A DNA stretch of 64,000 nt. It comes from Laburnicola sp. R22_1 (Eukaryota > Ascomycota > Dothideomycetes > Pleosporales > Didymosphaeriaceae). The position numbers were made by a program, and so were the translations under genes. The notes under the pieces were generated by a model. It searched no databases and was not told the origin of the DNA. It saw only the letters and a program-made list of their open reading frames with translations. The stretch spans positions 310,001-374,000 of the forward strand of contig JACONQ010000020.1 in the NCBI GenBank assembly GCA_014281115.1, written 5' to 3'. This document shows positions 1 to 10,056 of this stretch, piece by piece (the stretch's first letter is position 1; every line of letters starts with the position of its first letter).

Positions 1-1
1 G

Positions 2-1285
2 GCAGGATTTATGACGCCATGCTCTCTTTCTACGTCAACTCACGAAGTTGTATGGGACAATATTAGTATGAAATGGTGGAATAGAACTGCTCGCACTGTT
101 ACAAGTAATTTCCTTATTACTCTGCTCGCTATTTCCCTCGCTGTCCCAGTGTCTCTGTCTGGTTTACTATCTTAAGTTATATATCTCTTAAAATTGTTTG
201 CATGGCTTGGGTGGCTCTAGGATACACCTATCTGGGCGCTTGGTATTATATAGGGCCTGTTACCACCGCTATTGTTAGCCTTTCTGCTAAAACTGTTTTT
301 GGTAACATTGTTACTTTTAGTTAAGAAACAAGGAATTCCACTAAGAAGTATTATTGGGCTTAAAATTCAGAACTACTACTTTTTCTTCCTGTGGACTTAG
401 GTTACGTTGATTGTTACTCTTTCTGCCGGCCTCACTACTATCTCGAACGAGGTTTCTGCTGGAAATGCTATAGTTGCAACACTGGCTAAGAATTTACCGA
501 AAGCGAGTAACTACTTTTTATCGTACGTTCTCCTGCACGCTCTGGCTATAAGTGCGAATAGTTTACTTCGTATCGACCGGTTAATAAGCATATTTATTGC
601 TGCGCCTCTATTTGATCGCACAGTTTCCTAGATGTTGGATAGAAAAGTTCCAGAAGTTGAGTGGGGAACCTATGTTCCTGTCTACACTAATCTTGCCTGC
701 ATTGGTATAGTACTAAATCATCTAGGAGATTCCCTACTAACTCAGTTAGGATTTATCTACGCTATAATATTACTAATAATAATCCCAATTCAGCTGTTTA
801 TATTCGCTATATCTTGGATAGTGCACTCGCATTTATCGATTACAATTGCAGCATAGGACTACGGCGGCATATTTTATTCGCACGCTATTAAACACCTTAT
901 TATAGGTATATACACAATGGAGGCTGGACTAGTAGCCCTTTTTGTGTTGGTACGAGATGCCTAGGGAAAATTAGCATGTATTGGTCAAGCTATCTTTATG
1001 CTTCTAACAGCAGCTTTAACAATTGTTTATTATTACATTCTCTGCAAGATGTTTAACCCGTTGTTAAAGTTTTTACTGTTGTTAACAAAAGCGTTAGATA
1101 AACTAGTGACGGAATATCCTACGTATAATGCGATTAACGCGCAAGCAGCTTTGCGTCTGCCTAAAGACAACTTTGGTTTTAGTGATATTGAGCTTCATAA
1201 TTGCAGAGAACTATCTTCGGATATTATCCTATCAGACGAAGACGCAGTTATTGATAATCATTGTAAAATTAGATTGAAAACGTAA
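2..1285 (+). pseudogene. CSC1/OSCA/TMEM63-like (DUF221) stress-gated cation channel, C-terminal part
   Basis: One frame runs from the window edge to TAA at 1283 with no frameshift. It matches what I know of the RSN1_7TM/DUF221 membrane core: VVWDNISMKWWNR, then hydrophobic helices, IQNYYFFF, the family signature LAKNLPKASNYFLSY (about 490-535), and the last helices with HLIIGIYTMEAGL and GQAIFMLL. Family members are calcium-permeable channels opened by osmotic or mechanical stress in plasma or organelle membranes, usually 800-1000 residues; about 427 codons remain and the N-terminal half lies outside. In-frame stops at 173, 221, 251, 401, 629, 854 and 962 are all TAA or TAG, mostly explicable as Gln or Trp codons changed by RIP. 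The frame ends 4 bases before a copy of repeat A. Family assignment is confident; loss of function is inferred. Confidence 0.85.
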
Positions 1286-1289
1286 GGTG

Positions 1290-1326
1290 TGTCCCTGGGT
1301 CGCGAGACGCACGGTGTACCGAGACA
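1290..1326 (+). repeat. Repeat A, copy 1
   Basis: A GC-rich motif of about 37 bp beginning TGTCCCTGGG, with core GAGACGCACGGTGT and ending near CGAGACA. Five copies occur in the window (here, 3094, 6128, 12732, 23524). This copy starts 4 bases after the stop of the CSC1-like frame. It faces copy 2 so that TGTCCC would be outermost on both sides of a 1.84-kb segment. It could be the terminal repeat of a DNA transposon or MITE, but no target-site duplication is clear. Confidence 0.7.
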
Positions 1327-1780
1327 TTTTGTGAGGAAAATCCTCTCCGAATTTCTCCCAATAAATATATAGCACTTTGAATGATACACAAATATCTTAT
1401 ACCTATCTGAGTCTATGTTTCTAGATTTTCGTAAGGTTCCACCGAGTGGTTGTCGTTCTATACATCTATTCGTCAACGCCGCAAGTTGCCGACTCAGCAT
1501 CTCTCCCCTGTTCTCTCACAACATACCGGGCCTCTCCAGATTTCGGAGGTATAGCAAGAAAGCCCAATCAAGAAAGGATTTTTTCCGCGCTTTGAAGTCT
1601 AATTTGACTGCGAGACGATAGATTCCGAAGGTTCCAATATCGGCTAATCAACCCTCGAAATCCTTGGATGTTTTAGCGGGTCTCGTATCTGCATTAGCGC
1701 GCCTCAAGTCTGCTTACATAGCAGCGGTATTGAATAGTAAGGTTCACTCCAGCCATACTGTGGCGCATTGTTCTTTTTTT
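1327..1780. other. Unassigned intergenic sequence
   Basis: No reading frame, RNA gene or repeat recognised; short open frames on both strands have no family signature. Confidence 0.5.
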
Positions 1781-2395
1781 CGGCAAATGACCGCCTTACC
1801 ACTACTTGGCGTAATAATTCCCCATCTACCACTGTTTACAATACACTACCACCAATGTGGCCGTGCAGCGGAAATGGACCGAAATACCACTGTTTCTGAC
1901 CCACTAAAATTTAGCGACCCAGAGCTAACAGGCGGCTGCCCCCTAGCTTTGCGGTTGCTCCCTAACTTTTAGGCGGTCGCCCCCTAACTTGTGGGCGGTT
2001 GCTCCCCGGCTTATGGGTGGTCGCTCCCTAGCTTATGGGCTGTCGTTCCCCAGCAGCTAGGCGGCCAACAGCCGTTGCGCGTCTAATGCGATTTAAGGGT
2101 AGTCAACGCGTTCTGACGCGAATAACAATAAGTCCTACCGCTAGCACTAGAAAATAACTATATCGTAGTATAGATTCTGGCCTATCCCTTCTTATGTAAC
2201 ATTGCAGCTATTGTTCTCTTGCCTAAGAGCCTTAAGGGAGGCGCGAAGCCTACTATGGGAACTGTGGCATTTGGGTCAGAAACAGTGGTATTTCGGTCTA
2301 TTTCTGCCGCACGGCCACATTAGTGGTAGTGTATTGTAAACAGTGGTAGATGGGGAATTATTACGCCAAGTAGTGGTAAGGCGGTCTTTTGCCGG
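1781..2395. mobile_element. Foldback/MITE-like element with ~124-bp inverted arms
   Basis: The arm at 1781-1903 reappears as reverse complement at 2272-2395 with only scattered differences. Both arms carry TTACCACTACTTGGCG, CATCTACCACTGTTTACA and AAATACCACTGTTTCTGAC, so the segment could fold into a hairpin. The 368-base centre holds a 22-bp GC-rich minisatellite and no protein. Long arms with a non-coding centre suggest a non-autonomous foldback element. The termini are approximate because short matching T-rich stretches extend outside the arms and no clear duplication flanks them. Confidence 0.75.
1931..2060 (+). repeat. Minisatellite, ~22 bp x 6
   Basis: About six diverged tandem units of the form GGCGGTCGCTCCCTAGCTTA plus two bases, alternating between GGTTGCTCCC and GGTCGCYCCC variants. 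It lies in the centre of the foldback element. Confidence 0.7.
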
Positions 2396-2472
2396 TTTAA
2401 AATTAACTATAGTAACGTTACACAACTTATAAAGAAATATAGCAAACTTTAAGGTGCGTGCAGAGTTATAGT

Positions 2473-2526
2473 CGCTTAAAGTTGAAGGACCCCTTGTATT
2501 TTCTGGCACGGTGGGTTTTCCGGCAC
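2473..2526 (+). repeat. Repeat C, copy 1 (degraded)
   Basis: Shares GCTTAAAGTTGAAG, ACCCC and a TTTCTSGGCRCGGKG-type block with the copies at 8859 and 26270, but its outer end (ACGTCCGTCACTGCAG in copy 2) is too degraded to recognise. Confidence 0.5.
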
Positions 2527-2740
2527 ATAGGGGAGGATGTTAGATTATAAAGTTACAGACTATTATAGACGGCTTGAAGGTCAGATAATCTAATGTGCTT
2601 TGTAAGATTTGAAGCAGACGGTCTGCACAGCCTCAGGCTTATGGCTGACTAGCTTAGCTGTACGAATGACATAAGTAATTTACAGCGATTGTCAGTCTCG
2701 GAGATTAATTTGTTTTAGCCGCATTTGGAAGGTCTTTGAT

Positions 2741-2787
2741 GAGAAGTACCAACCAGGGTGGCGAGTTCGCATGAACATGCGCGCCTC
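2741..2787 (-). repeat. Repeat B, copy 1
   Basis: On the minus strand this reads GCGCGCATGTTCATGC followed by a CGCCACCCTGGTTGGTAC-like block, shared with 6481, 9211 and 25480. Translated, the four copies give related peptides of the type ARxFMQxRHPxWYF, so the repeat may be the duplicated 5' end of a gene. Confidence 0.6.
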
Positions 2788-3093
2788 GCTAGCTATAGGG
2801 CTGATATTGATTACTTGGCACCAAAGTAAGTTTTCGAGGGTCCTATGGACCTATACGTAAGTAACATAGAGTCGTAGAAGTACTGTGGTTGTGGTATATG
2901 GAAAGGACTCAAGATCGCTACGAAAGAGAGCCTCGCACGCCTTGGCTGAAAAGTGTGGATAGGATCGTATTCCTTAGGCCAAACAAGGCGCAGGGTATCT
3001 TAGGAGGGTACAGAAATTATTCTGGTACAGCTATAGCAAGGACCAGTCCTTATGAGAGAGAATGCATTGCCTGAAGTCGAAGTACCTCTACTT

Positions 3094-3128
3094 TGTCTCG
3101 TCTCACCGTGCGTCTCGCCACCCAGGGA
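3094..3128 (-). repeat. Repeat A, copy 2
   Basis: Inverse orientation to copy 1: GTCTCG, then CACCGTGCGTCTCGCCACCC, then AGGGA. Confidence 0.65.
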
Positions 3129-5043
3129 AGTAGGTTACAGTAGAAATGCATAAATATATGTTAGGCAAAACTCCCTCAAACTTAAGCCAAAGGTATAAAC
3201 AGTTGGTATGGCGTGGATAGGGCATTCGGAGCTAAACAGGACGGGTTGTTATCCGAATGGTGATTGTCTGTTAGAGACATTAATATTGCTACAGTTCCCC
3301 TCATCAGCAAAGTATAACTCGCATGTGATAGAAGTATAGTTGCGTTTACAATTATTACTGTATTATTACCTACATTAAACGCTGAAGAAAATATTTCTAT
3401 TATGTAACTTAAATATAAAACTAGAGTTAACTACCTACTTTAAAAACGGTTTATATACCTATCTATAGAAAGACTTATTAAGTAGTGCAGACTGCGCTAT
3501 TCGTCGGGTACCCCTGTGCATTATCCGTTGGGTTGGAGGGTGCGGGAGACACAGGAACCGTCACTTGGGTAACCCCCTCTGCTGCTAATAGGCATTTCCA
3601 CGTACTTTGTAAACACTTGTAACTGCGAACTGTCTCCTGAAAGTCTTTGTTTACAAAGGATGACCCTAGGTACTATACACCTTTACCTCCCCATCCTCTA
3701 TAAGGTATATTACAGGTTTCATCGCTATCTATGTTAACTTAAAACGGAATAATAAAGAGCCAATTACCTGTAGAACCGGCAACATACGCCAAGACTAATT
3801 GCAATAGATAAAGTATTTCTTATCATATTAGTAGCCCAACAAATATCTAGAGAGGGACCTGTTCCTAAGTGTGTGCAATGTCTCCATCAGTCCTTATTAC
3901 AGAACCATAGCTATCACCTATAAGTATACATTTAGGATCTAAACGGTCTTACATACCTTTAGTAAATTATCTGTTATATTTTGCGCATATATTTGGCCTA
4001 TAAAAAGGCTAATAGCGTAAGCCGTGGTTAGCATCATCGTGGAGAAATACATGGTATAGTTAGTGTCGGCATGAGATCTTTATATATCCTAGCAATGATT
4101 TTAAATGAGGGCCAATAAAAAGGATAGTAGAATAAATTTCCTGCCTAGGGTGGTTATGGTCACGTGATAGCTTTTGGACCTTAGGAACCTTAAACACCTT
4201 AGAAGCTTTACACTCCCAATGTTAGATGCGGCAAGAACTTTTTTAAATTAAATTTGGATTTTCTATAATATTAAGGGTTAGGTTTTTTCCGTTTGTAGCC
4301 CAAAGGATAAGCCAGTAGCTGTGCCACATAGTGATGGGGACATTCAGTTTGCGTTTTGTGGCGGCGCGTAAGCAACGTAGTTATAATAACTAGCGGCACA
4401 GGTGCTAAAATTATGCTAATACAGCTTGCGGCTTTATAAAACAATCTAATGTCACACAGCGCCCAGCAGGATACCAACTTTAAACCTAACCAACAATGCC
4501 AACTTATTATATTACCCGAATATGGTCTATGCTATGCGCAGCCATAAAACAGCGCAAGCGAAGGAGAGCACAAAAATTGGTTATCTTGACATTAAACGAT
4601 ATTCATTGGACGGAATACTCATCGCCAACCGTTTCATCATGGGAAGAAGGCAAACATTAGGCTTATAATTAATATCTCAAGCAAGTACTCCTTTTTATAT
4701 CGTGTGTGCGTCTGCTAACAGCTCAGAAAACCATGGTGGCTCGCGTAAAACTTATCTAGTTGCCCTGCAACATTCGACTGTCTTTGCAAAGCGCACGCGC
4801 CGGTATTTCGTGAGGGCTTGGCGACATCCATTTTATATAGTCACCCTGCAGTAAATAATAGATGCTATATTTTCTTGGGGCTTTCAGTGCAGAAAGTAGA
4901 AGCACGGTTATAATATAAAGACTGCTAGGCATCCTTTCACTGCAGTTCATCCTTTAGCATTTCCCATTATTAATTTAAAGCCGTTCTAACAGCAATCTTA
5001 CATTATAAGTTCTGTAGCAACTTCGCGTCGGAGACTCTTAAAT
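3129..5043. other. Unassigned AT-moderate intergenic sequence
   Basis: Nearly 2 kb with no frame longer than about 70 codons and no recognised protein, RNA or repeat. Short frames near 4271-4477 and 4756-4950 (minus strand) were judged chance. Confidence 0.5.
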
Positions 5044-6084
5044 ATGCTTCGGGACAAGACTAGTGGCGCTCATACTGCCGTCCCTTTAGAAGGAATAGAA
5101 GAAGGAACCAATATAATGCCACTGTTCCGTCTAATGGAGCTATTGTCGAATCTGGGCTGGCGAAAAACACCTAACCAGAAAAGATTTATAAAAAACGCTC
5201 AAATTTCGGCTAAGGAGTTAGAATTGCTAAGCAAATACCAGTGGCCGGTAGTGAATTTCAGTCAGTTAGAGGATTCTAAATCTTGCGTTCACTGCAATAT
5301 GAGCGAGAAGCTTTAGCATTATAATATTGGCGCATTAGTATACAAAGCTCCCTACAAGCGACACACATTATGCGAAGGCCATAGACAGAGCACTATTTGC
5401 GAACTTTGCACAGCGAGATCGTTCAAAGGGGAAGGTAGCTCTAAAACTGATAACGAGGCCTCCAAAGAAAAGGATGATGGCTCTGATGGCTCTGATGGCT
5501 CTTATCGCTCTGATGGCTCTGATGGCTCTGATGGCTCTGATGGCTCTGATGCCGCTGATGCCGCTGATGCCGCTGATGCCTCTGGTGACGAGGATGCCCC
5601 TGGTGATGAGGATGCCCCTGGTGAGCAAGGTGCACAGCAGGGTCAGGAAGCACATGATTCCTCAAAGGGGTCTAATGATGATAAGGCCCACAATAAGGGA
5701 GAAACTGACGTCGATGAACTCTCCGCGCAACTTGGGCGTTTTAACATGGATGACCCCTCAAATGGGTCTAATAAAGATGATAAGGAACACATACGACGTA
5801 AATTGCAGCAAGACCGAGATGAGGTATACACTCCAACGTTTTTTAACTTAGCCGAAGTTCCTCTCAACGAGATTGAATTTATTGATAATGCAGAGCCAAA
5901 AGAAGAAAGTATTCAATATGTAGAAGTTTGGGTGAAAGGTAAGAAGGTAAAAGTGGAATTTTTACCATACCAAAAGTTTTTGGCTATAAAGAAGAATGAA
6001 GAATATGCGGATAGCATAAATAGTGATGTAATAGTTGGGGAGCAGCAGAATATGTCTAATTCAAAAGTTGGGCAAGCGAAATAG
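5044..6084 (+). pseudogene. Unknown CxxC / acidic SDG-repeat protein, interrupted by one TAG
   Basis: A single frame of 346 codons from ATG 5044 to TAG 6082, broken only by TAG at 5314 (a likely former CAG). The N-terminal 90 residues include GWRKTPNQKRF and SKYQWPVVNF. Around the stop lie four cysteines in two pairs, CVHC and CELC, with LCEGH between, which looks like a zinc-binding site. Residues about 145-195 are a low-complexity acidic tract of SDG and DAA repeats and DEDAPG. The C-terminal part (YTPTFFNLAEVP, VWVKGKKVKVEFLPYQKF) looks globular. I do not recognise the family. One stop in 1 kb is far less damage than in its neighbours. It could be a weakly mutated gene, an allele read through, or part of a mobile element, since repeat A lies 43 bases downstream. 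Confidence 0.6.
5475..5625 (+). repeat. Coding microsatellite: SDG, then DAA, then DEDAPG units
   Basis: A 9-base unit GATGGCTCT repeated about nine times (one TATCGCTCT variant), then GATGCCGCT three times, then 15-18-base units encoding GDEDAP. All periods are multiples of three and keep the frame of the host ORF. Confidence 0.85.
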
Positions 6085-6127
6085 AGAGGGGCACACGGCT
6101 CTATAGATAAATTCGTAAAGTAACGTC

Positions 6128-6165
6128 TGTCCCGGGGTCGCGAGACGCACGGTGTAGCGAGACAC
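6128..6165 (+). repeat. Repeat A, copy 3
   Basis: TGTCCCGGGGTCGCGAGACG, then CACGGTGTAGCGAGACA; 43 bases after the stop of the CxxC/SDG frame. Faces copy 4 at 12732 across 6.6 kb. Confidence 0.7.
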
Positions 6166-7051
6166 ACTACAGGTACTTTAAGATCAAACAACTCTTAACG
6201 TTACATTCTCAGCGCGTTGAAATTTCCTAAAGTCTCTTAAGTTAATAATAAATTTTTAAGCCTACTCTAGACTGCTCTCGCCCTTGCGCATACAAAAATT
6301 ACAGTGGCGTTGATGCCTTCGCGCCTGATTAAGTAGGAGCCTTCTCTGGGGCGTGTATATAGGCCTACACCATGCAGCAACCCCTATAGGCCTCTGAAGC
6401 CAATAGCTTGATTCCGCTCATGCTTCTCAGTCCACCAGCGATAACGTTAGTAAGAAGTCATCCCCGTCCTTGTGGCGATTGTGGCGCGCATGTTCATGCT
6501 TGATTGCCACCTGGTCGGTACATCAGATCACTAATCCGGCTGGTGCGATGCCGACCCCGCACACCTCTACCCATTAGCGTGTAAGTTTTCCCCCTTAGTA
6601 AGCGTTTTCTCCTGGCTGGCATGTGGCTGTTCAGGCTTATGGCTGTGCTGACAAGAATATGACGGTCCAACCCATGCCAGCAATAATTAACACCGACTCA
6701 TCTCGGACTGGCATCCATACTCATACAGTAGTGTGTAGGTTCGGCTTCCAGCTTTCGCACGCTACTCGCCTTTATCTCGGCAAGTGCCTTGCAGCGTAGG
6801 ACGGCACTTTACCTATTTTAAGCTAGTTCCGGGGCAACGAAACCTCGAGAGCGCAGATGCATCTACAGCGGATCGGGATAACTATCTACCGGCGCTAGGA
6901 GCTCATGAAGCGAGGCTTACTGTAGTGATGTTACCCTAAATTTTCTCTCCAAACAGCAACCTTACCGAACTGTTCCTCGTTTCTAACCACACTTCCTTGG
7001 CTCTTCCAGCCTAACTCGTCCGCTTCTTCTTCACTCGCCAGCATAAAGCTC
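6166..7051. other. Unassigned sequence containing repeat B copy 2
   Basis: No gene recognised; GC-normal and apparently little affected by RIP. Repeat B lies at 6481. Confidence 0.5.
6481..6521 (+). repeat. Repeat B, copy 2
   Basis: GTGGCGCGCATGTTCATGCT then TGATTGCCACCTGGTCGGTAC; downstream similarity to copies 3 and 4 continues with a deletion (TCCGGCTGGTG). Confidence 0.6.
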
Positions 7052-7560
7052 ATGGAACGCGACGGAAAAGAATCTCGTATCATCATCCGAGCTCGCATAA
7101 CAGATATACCAGGGGAGTCGTGTCGCCGCCCGATTACCCTTGGGGAGATATTCTGCACAGAGATCCTTGGGAGGTCCTTCAATACAAAAGTATCAGCGTC
7201 AAAATTTGATGCTGTTCATATTCCGCATGGATTTGACTCCGATAAACCACTCAAGCGGTGGTTTATCTACGATCTCAACGTTGCATGCAACCTAGAAGAG
7301 AAGGAACTACTAGCAAGAATTCCACACCATGTCTACCAAGCTAGCTTGGTAGATAATCAATGGTAGGATAGCTCATTGAGTTAATTAATAGGTATGCTTA
7401 CTGTATTTAGGATATTTGTTGAGCGCGATACTTGGCTTTCTAACGCGAAGAGTTACTGCGCAATGTTCTGCTGGGGGGGTCGAGAAGAACAAAAGATTGC
7501 GGAAGCACTAAGGAAGAAAGAAACAGGTTTCATTGCAAGCGCATCAACTATCAATTCGTG
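7052..7560 (+). pseudogene. Unknown protein fragment in two segments
   Basis: Two coding-like segments on one strand. The first (7052-7366) contains RIIIRARITDIPGESCRR and RWFIYDLNVACNLEEKELL. The second, in another frame (about 7411-7560), contains FVERDTWLSNAKSYCAMFCW and EEQKIAEALRKKETGF and ends in TGA. An intron-like stretch with GGTATGC and TTTAG lies between (about 7391-7410), so they may be exons of one broken gene. No family recognised. Confidence 0.4.
7333..7354. repeat. 22-bp perfect palindrome
   Basis: TCTACCAAGCT followed by its exact reverse complement, with no spacer, at the 3' end of the first unknown segment. It could form a hairpin or bind a dimeric protein; nothing else supports a function. 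Confidence 0.8.
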
Positions 7561-8304
7561 ACTCTTAAGTTTGTGCAATTGTTCCTAAGGTGTCTCTGGT
7601 GGAGTCTCTCCTCTGCATGCTGGGCAGTCCCTATTTGGCTCATCCTCTTGCACCACATGCGCAACCTGACGTTGGGGAGGAGGGCACGTAGTATTAGCGT
7701 TTATAGCTTGTTGGCATCTCGCAATATGTTTGAAAGCAAGACCGTTAGGATTATTGATTGGGTCTGTGTGACTCGGCGCGCATCGAAAAATCGCATTGAC
7801 ATCGTTGCACATCTTGATAGCGAATTAGATATAACCTAATGAAGAAAGCTGGGTGTTATACCTTTCAGAATCGATAAAAGCGTATATATCTGTTCGCAAC
7901 AAGTTTAGAAGGAGACTAATTAGAGATGTCAGTCTTGCGACAGGACGAAAAAGTGTCACTCTGCTTCACCCACCTGCTCATCTACACTGCTGGAGAAGTT
8001 GGAGACAGAGTAGACGGACGGCCTCTTGGAAGAAAGAAGGAATTGTTGGGAGTGAGGGGTCCAGGCTCCGCAATGCATTGGGATGTCGATGCGGGGTACA
8101 ACCGCGCCAAGACGAGTATATGCCTCAGGGTTGCGGCACCCCTAACCAATCGCCTTATCGCGTGCATCCAGCTGGGCTAGGGCGTGTAAGATCCAAAGTT
8201 AGTATAGCGTATGTTAAAGCGCTGGCGGGAAGTAAATTAAGCAGCGCGAAAGCCGGAAGCCGAACCTGCACACTACGTAGCATGAACATTTGACTTTCAG
8301 AGAA
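7561..8304. other. Unassigned; short overlapping frames
   Basis: Frames on the plus strand at 7558-7839, 7853-8293 and 7926-8180 overlap in different registers and show no domain. One minus-strand frame ends CPACRGETPP, which is not enough to call a RING finger. Confidence 0.35.
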
Positions 8305-8709
8305 CTAATACATTTTCGCTAATGGGGCCCTCCATGACACTTCTATATCTATCGCTATCTTGTCGCTTGTTCGCGCCACTTTCCCCTTTGGCACAGATGA
8401 GCCAGCCTCGACATCTGCCTCTGCTTCCAGCGCAGTACTCTTGCGTTTTCGACCGCGTTTCCCTTTGACCTTCGGTATCGACGGACCAGCCTCGACCTCC
8501 AGAGCAGTTGCCTCGATCCCTGGTGCAGTTGCCGCCGCCTCCAATGCCTCGACCTCCGGTTCAGTACCCTTGCGCTTCCGACCACGTTTCCCTTTGTTAG
8601 CCGCTTTGGCGGCATCCTTTTCAGCACGCTTCGCCCGTGCTGCCTCAAGGTCCTCATAGCTAATCACCTTCCCGGTCCCCTTCAACAATATGTCTGACTT
8701 AGTTGATCG
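8305..8709 (-). pseudogene. Pogo/Fot-type (DDE_1) transposase, C-terminal tail
   Basis: The minus-strand frame reads GKVISYEDLEAARAKRAEKD, then two basic AT-hook-like blocks KGKRGRKRK, and ends SWRAPLAKMY. An ISxEDLExARAxRAxK entry, RGRKRK repeats and a terminal WRAPxAxMY are, to my knowledge, the usual tail of fungal pogo-like transposases. The DDE catalytic core is absent: upstream is a TGA (CGA-to-TGA type) and then unrelated GC-rich sequence. This is a truncated relic, not an active gene. Confidence 0.75.
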
Positions 8710-8773
8710 TCAAGTCTTGGCTTCGTTGTTAATGGCCATCAAGAGATGGATGTGATTCTCAGCGCTGACAACG

Positions 8774-8853
8774 TACCGTACTACGCGTAGTACTACGTCC
8801 CGTAGTACGTCCCGTACGCCGTACGTACGTAGCTGCCTCCTGGGCCGTAGCGT
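8774..8853. repeat. Short palindromic CGTAGTACGTCC repeats
   Basis: Contains a perfect 16-bp palindrome GTACTACGCGTAGTAC (8778-8793), two copies of CGTAGTACGTCC and further TACGTACGT alternations, immediately left of repeat C copy 2. Confidence 0.65.
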
Positions 8854-8858
8854 AGCCG

Positions 8859-8936
8859 TAACGTCCGTCACTGCAGGTCGAGAAACACCCCGCGCCGAGA
8901 AATATGTGGGGTACTTCAACTTTAAGCAACTTAAAA
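8859..8936 (-). repeat. Repeat C, copy 2: pogo-like terminal repeat
   Basis: Begins with TA then ACGTCCGTCACTGCAGGTCG and continues through ACACCCCGCGCCGAGAAATA to CTTCAACTTTAAGC. A TA dinucleotide followed by ACGT matches the termini of the two complete pogo elements in the window (TA then ACGTAC). I infer it is the left end of a pogo element whose body extended rightward and is lost. The matching right-end form is at 26270-26336. Confidence 0.6.
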
Positions 8937-9210
8937 TCTGTGTATTTATTTAAATTCGCGATAAGTCTTTTATAGGTTATATACTGTAGCTATTCCTTAA
9001 CATCTATAACCTCTTCTATCTAAAAATTACGTCACGCATCGTCGCCTCCCTGCCGATTCATACAGAGCCTTCTTTTCTAGCGAAACAGAGTTCCTTCCGT
9101 ACAGCACCACCATTAAGCTTTTGCTACCCTATGATGCAAATAAACAGTGCTATCTAAGCCGTAAAATCTTACTAAAATTCTAGAAAGTCACTATCAGCCT
9201 TATGTCTGCT

Positions 9211-9290
9211 GTGGCGCGCAATTCCATGCAAGATTGCCACCCCTGTTGGTACTTCGGATCTAAGCGATTTCCAGTTTCGGCTAGTATAGG
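9211..9290 (+). repeat. Repeat B, copy 3
   Basis: GTGGCGCGCAATTCCATGCA, then GATTGCCACCCC, GTTGGTACTTCGGATC and GCGATTTCCAGTTTCGGCTA. It matches copy 4 over about 80 bp when that copy is read on the minus strand. Confidence 0.65.
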
Positions 9291-10004
9291 ACAGTTCTGT
9301 ATGTCTTACATTAATATTACGATGTAATTTACATGTACTGTAACAAGCAAAGCTTGTGGCTGTCCGGGCGGTCGGCCACGCCTCTCAACTTTGAGCCCAA
9401 CGTTGACGCTGCAGCCTTCAGCCGCTGCAGCCTTCTCAGCCTTCTCAGCCCCGCCGCGCTCAAGATGAACGGCAACATCGTTAGCACCCACGGAACGGTC
9501 TCGCCGCCTTGCGAATCTATGCCGAAGCTTCTACAGAACCACCACGTCCGCTGCACCTCCGACCGCGCGCCGCATTATGGATGGCCTTTCGGGAGCCGCA
9601 AGCGTGATAGCCGTCGTCGACATGTCCGCCAAGGTCGCATCGCTCTGCTTCCAGTACTCGGTCAAGGTCAAGCACGCAAAGGGCGATATCGAACGCCTCC
9701 ATCGAAAGGTTAACAAAATCAAGAATGTCCTCGAAAAGCTTCAACAGCTTCTTAGGCAGGACAAGTCGCGGCTCTCTACTACACGCACATTGCTAGACCC
9801 GCTCCAAAGATGTTCCCAGGAGCTGAAAGACCTTGAGGATAAACTCAAGGCCAAACTCGAGCCTGGCCTCGGCCGTAAGGCAATGCAGCGATTCAGTATG
9901 CGGGCCTTGAAATGGCCATTGACGAGCAAGGAGGTAGAGAAGGCGGTTCAAAATCTTGAGAAATATGGGAACACTTTCGGCAATGCGCTTTAAGTTGATC
10001 AGAC

Positions 10005-10056
10005 GTAAGTAGTGTGTGCTTTCTAGTGCAAGCAAATACTAACAAGAGACATGCAG
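10005..10056 (+). other. Intron 1 of the NLR pseudogene
   Basis: GTAAGT donor, TACTAAC branch point at 10038 and ATGCAG acceptor. Splicing joins VDQ to TALILR in frame, as in relatives. Confidence 0.8.

Noticed and set aside
4271..4950. Two minus-strand ORFs of 64-68 codons
   Set aside because: No signature, no coding bias visible, and sequence around them is non-coding in character.
5368..5867. Long minus-strand frames (isoleucine/arginine- or His/Gln-rich) over the SDG repeat
   Set aside because: Shadows created by the 9-base tandem repeat; only the plus-strand frame continues into non-repetitive coding-like sequence on both sides.
9306..10035. Minus-strand ORFs opposite the NLR 5' region
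   Set aside because: Antisense shadows; the plus strand carries the recognisable STAND N-terminal domain.
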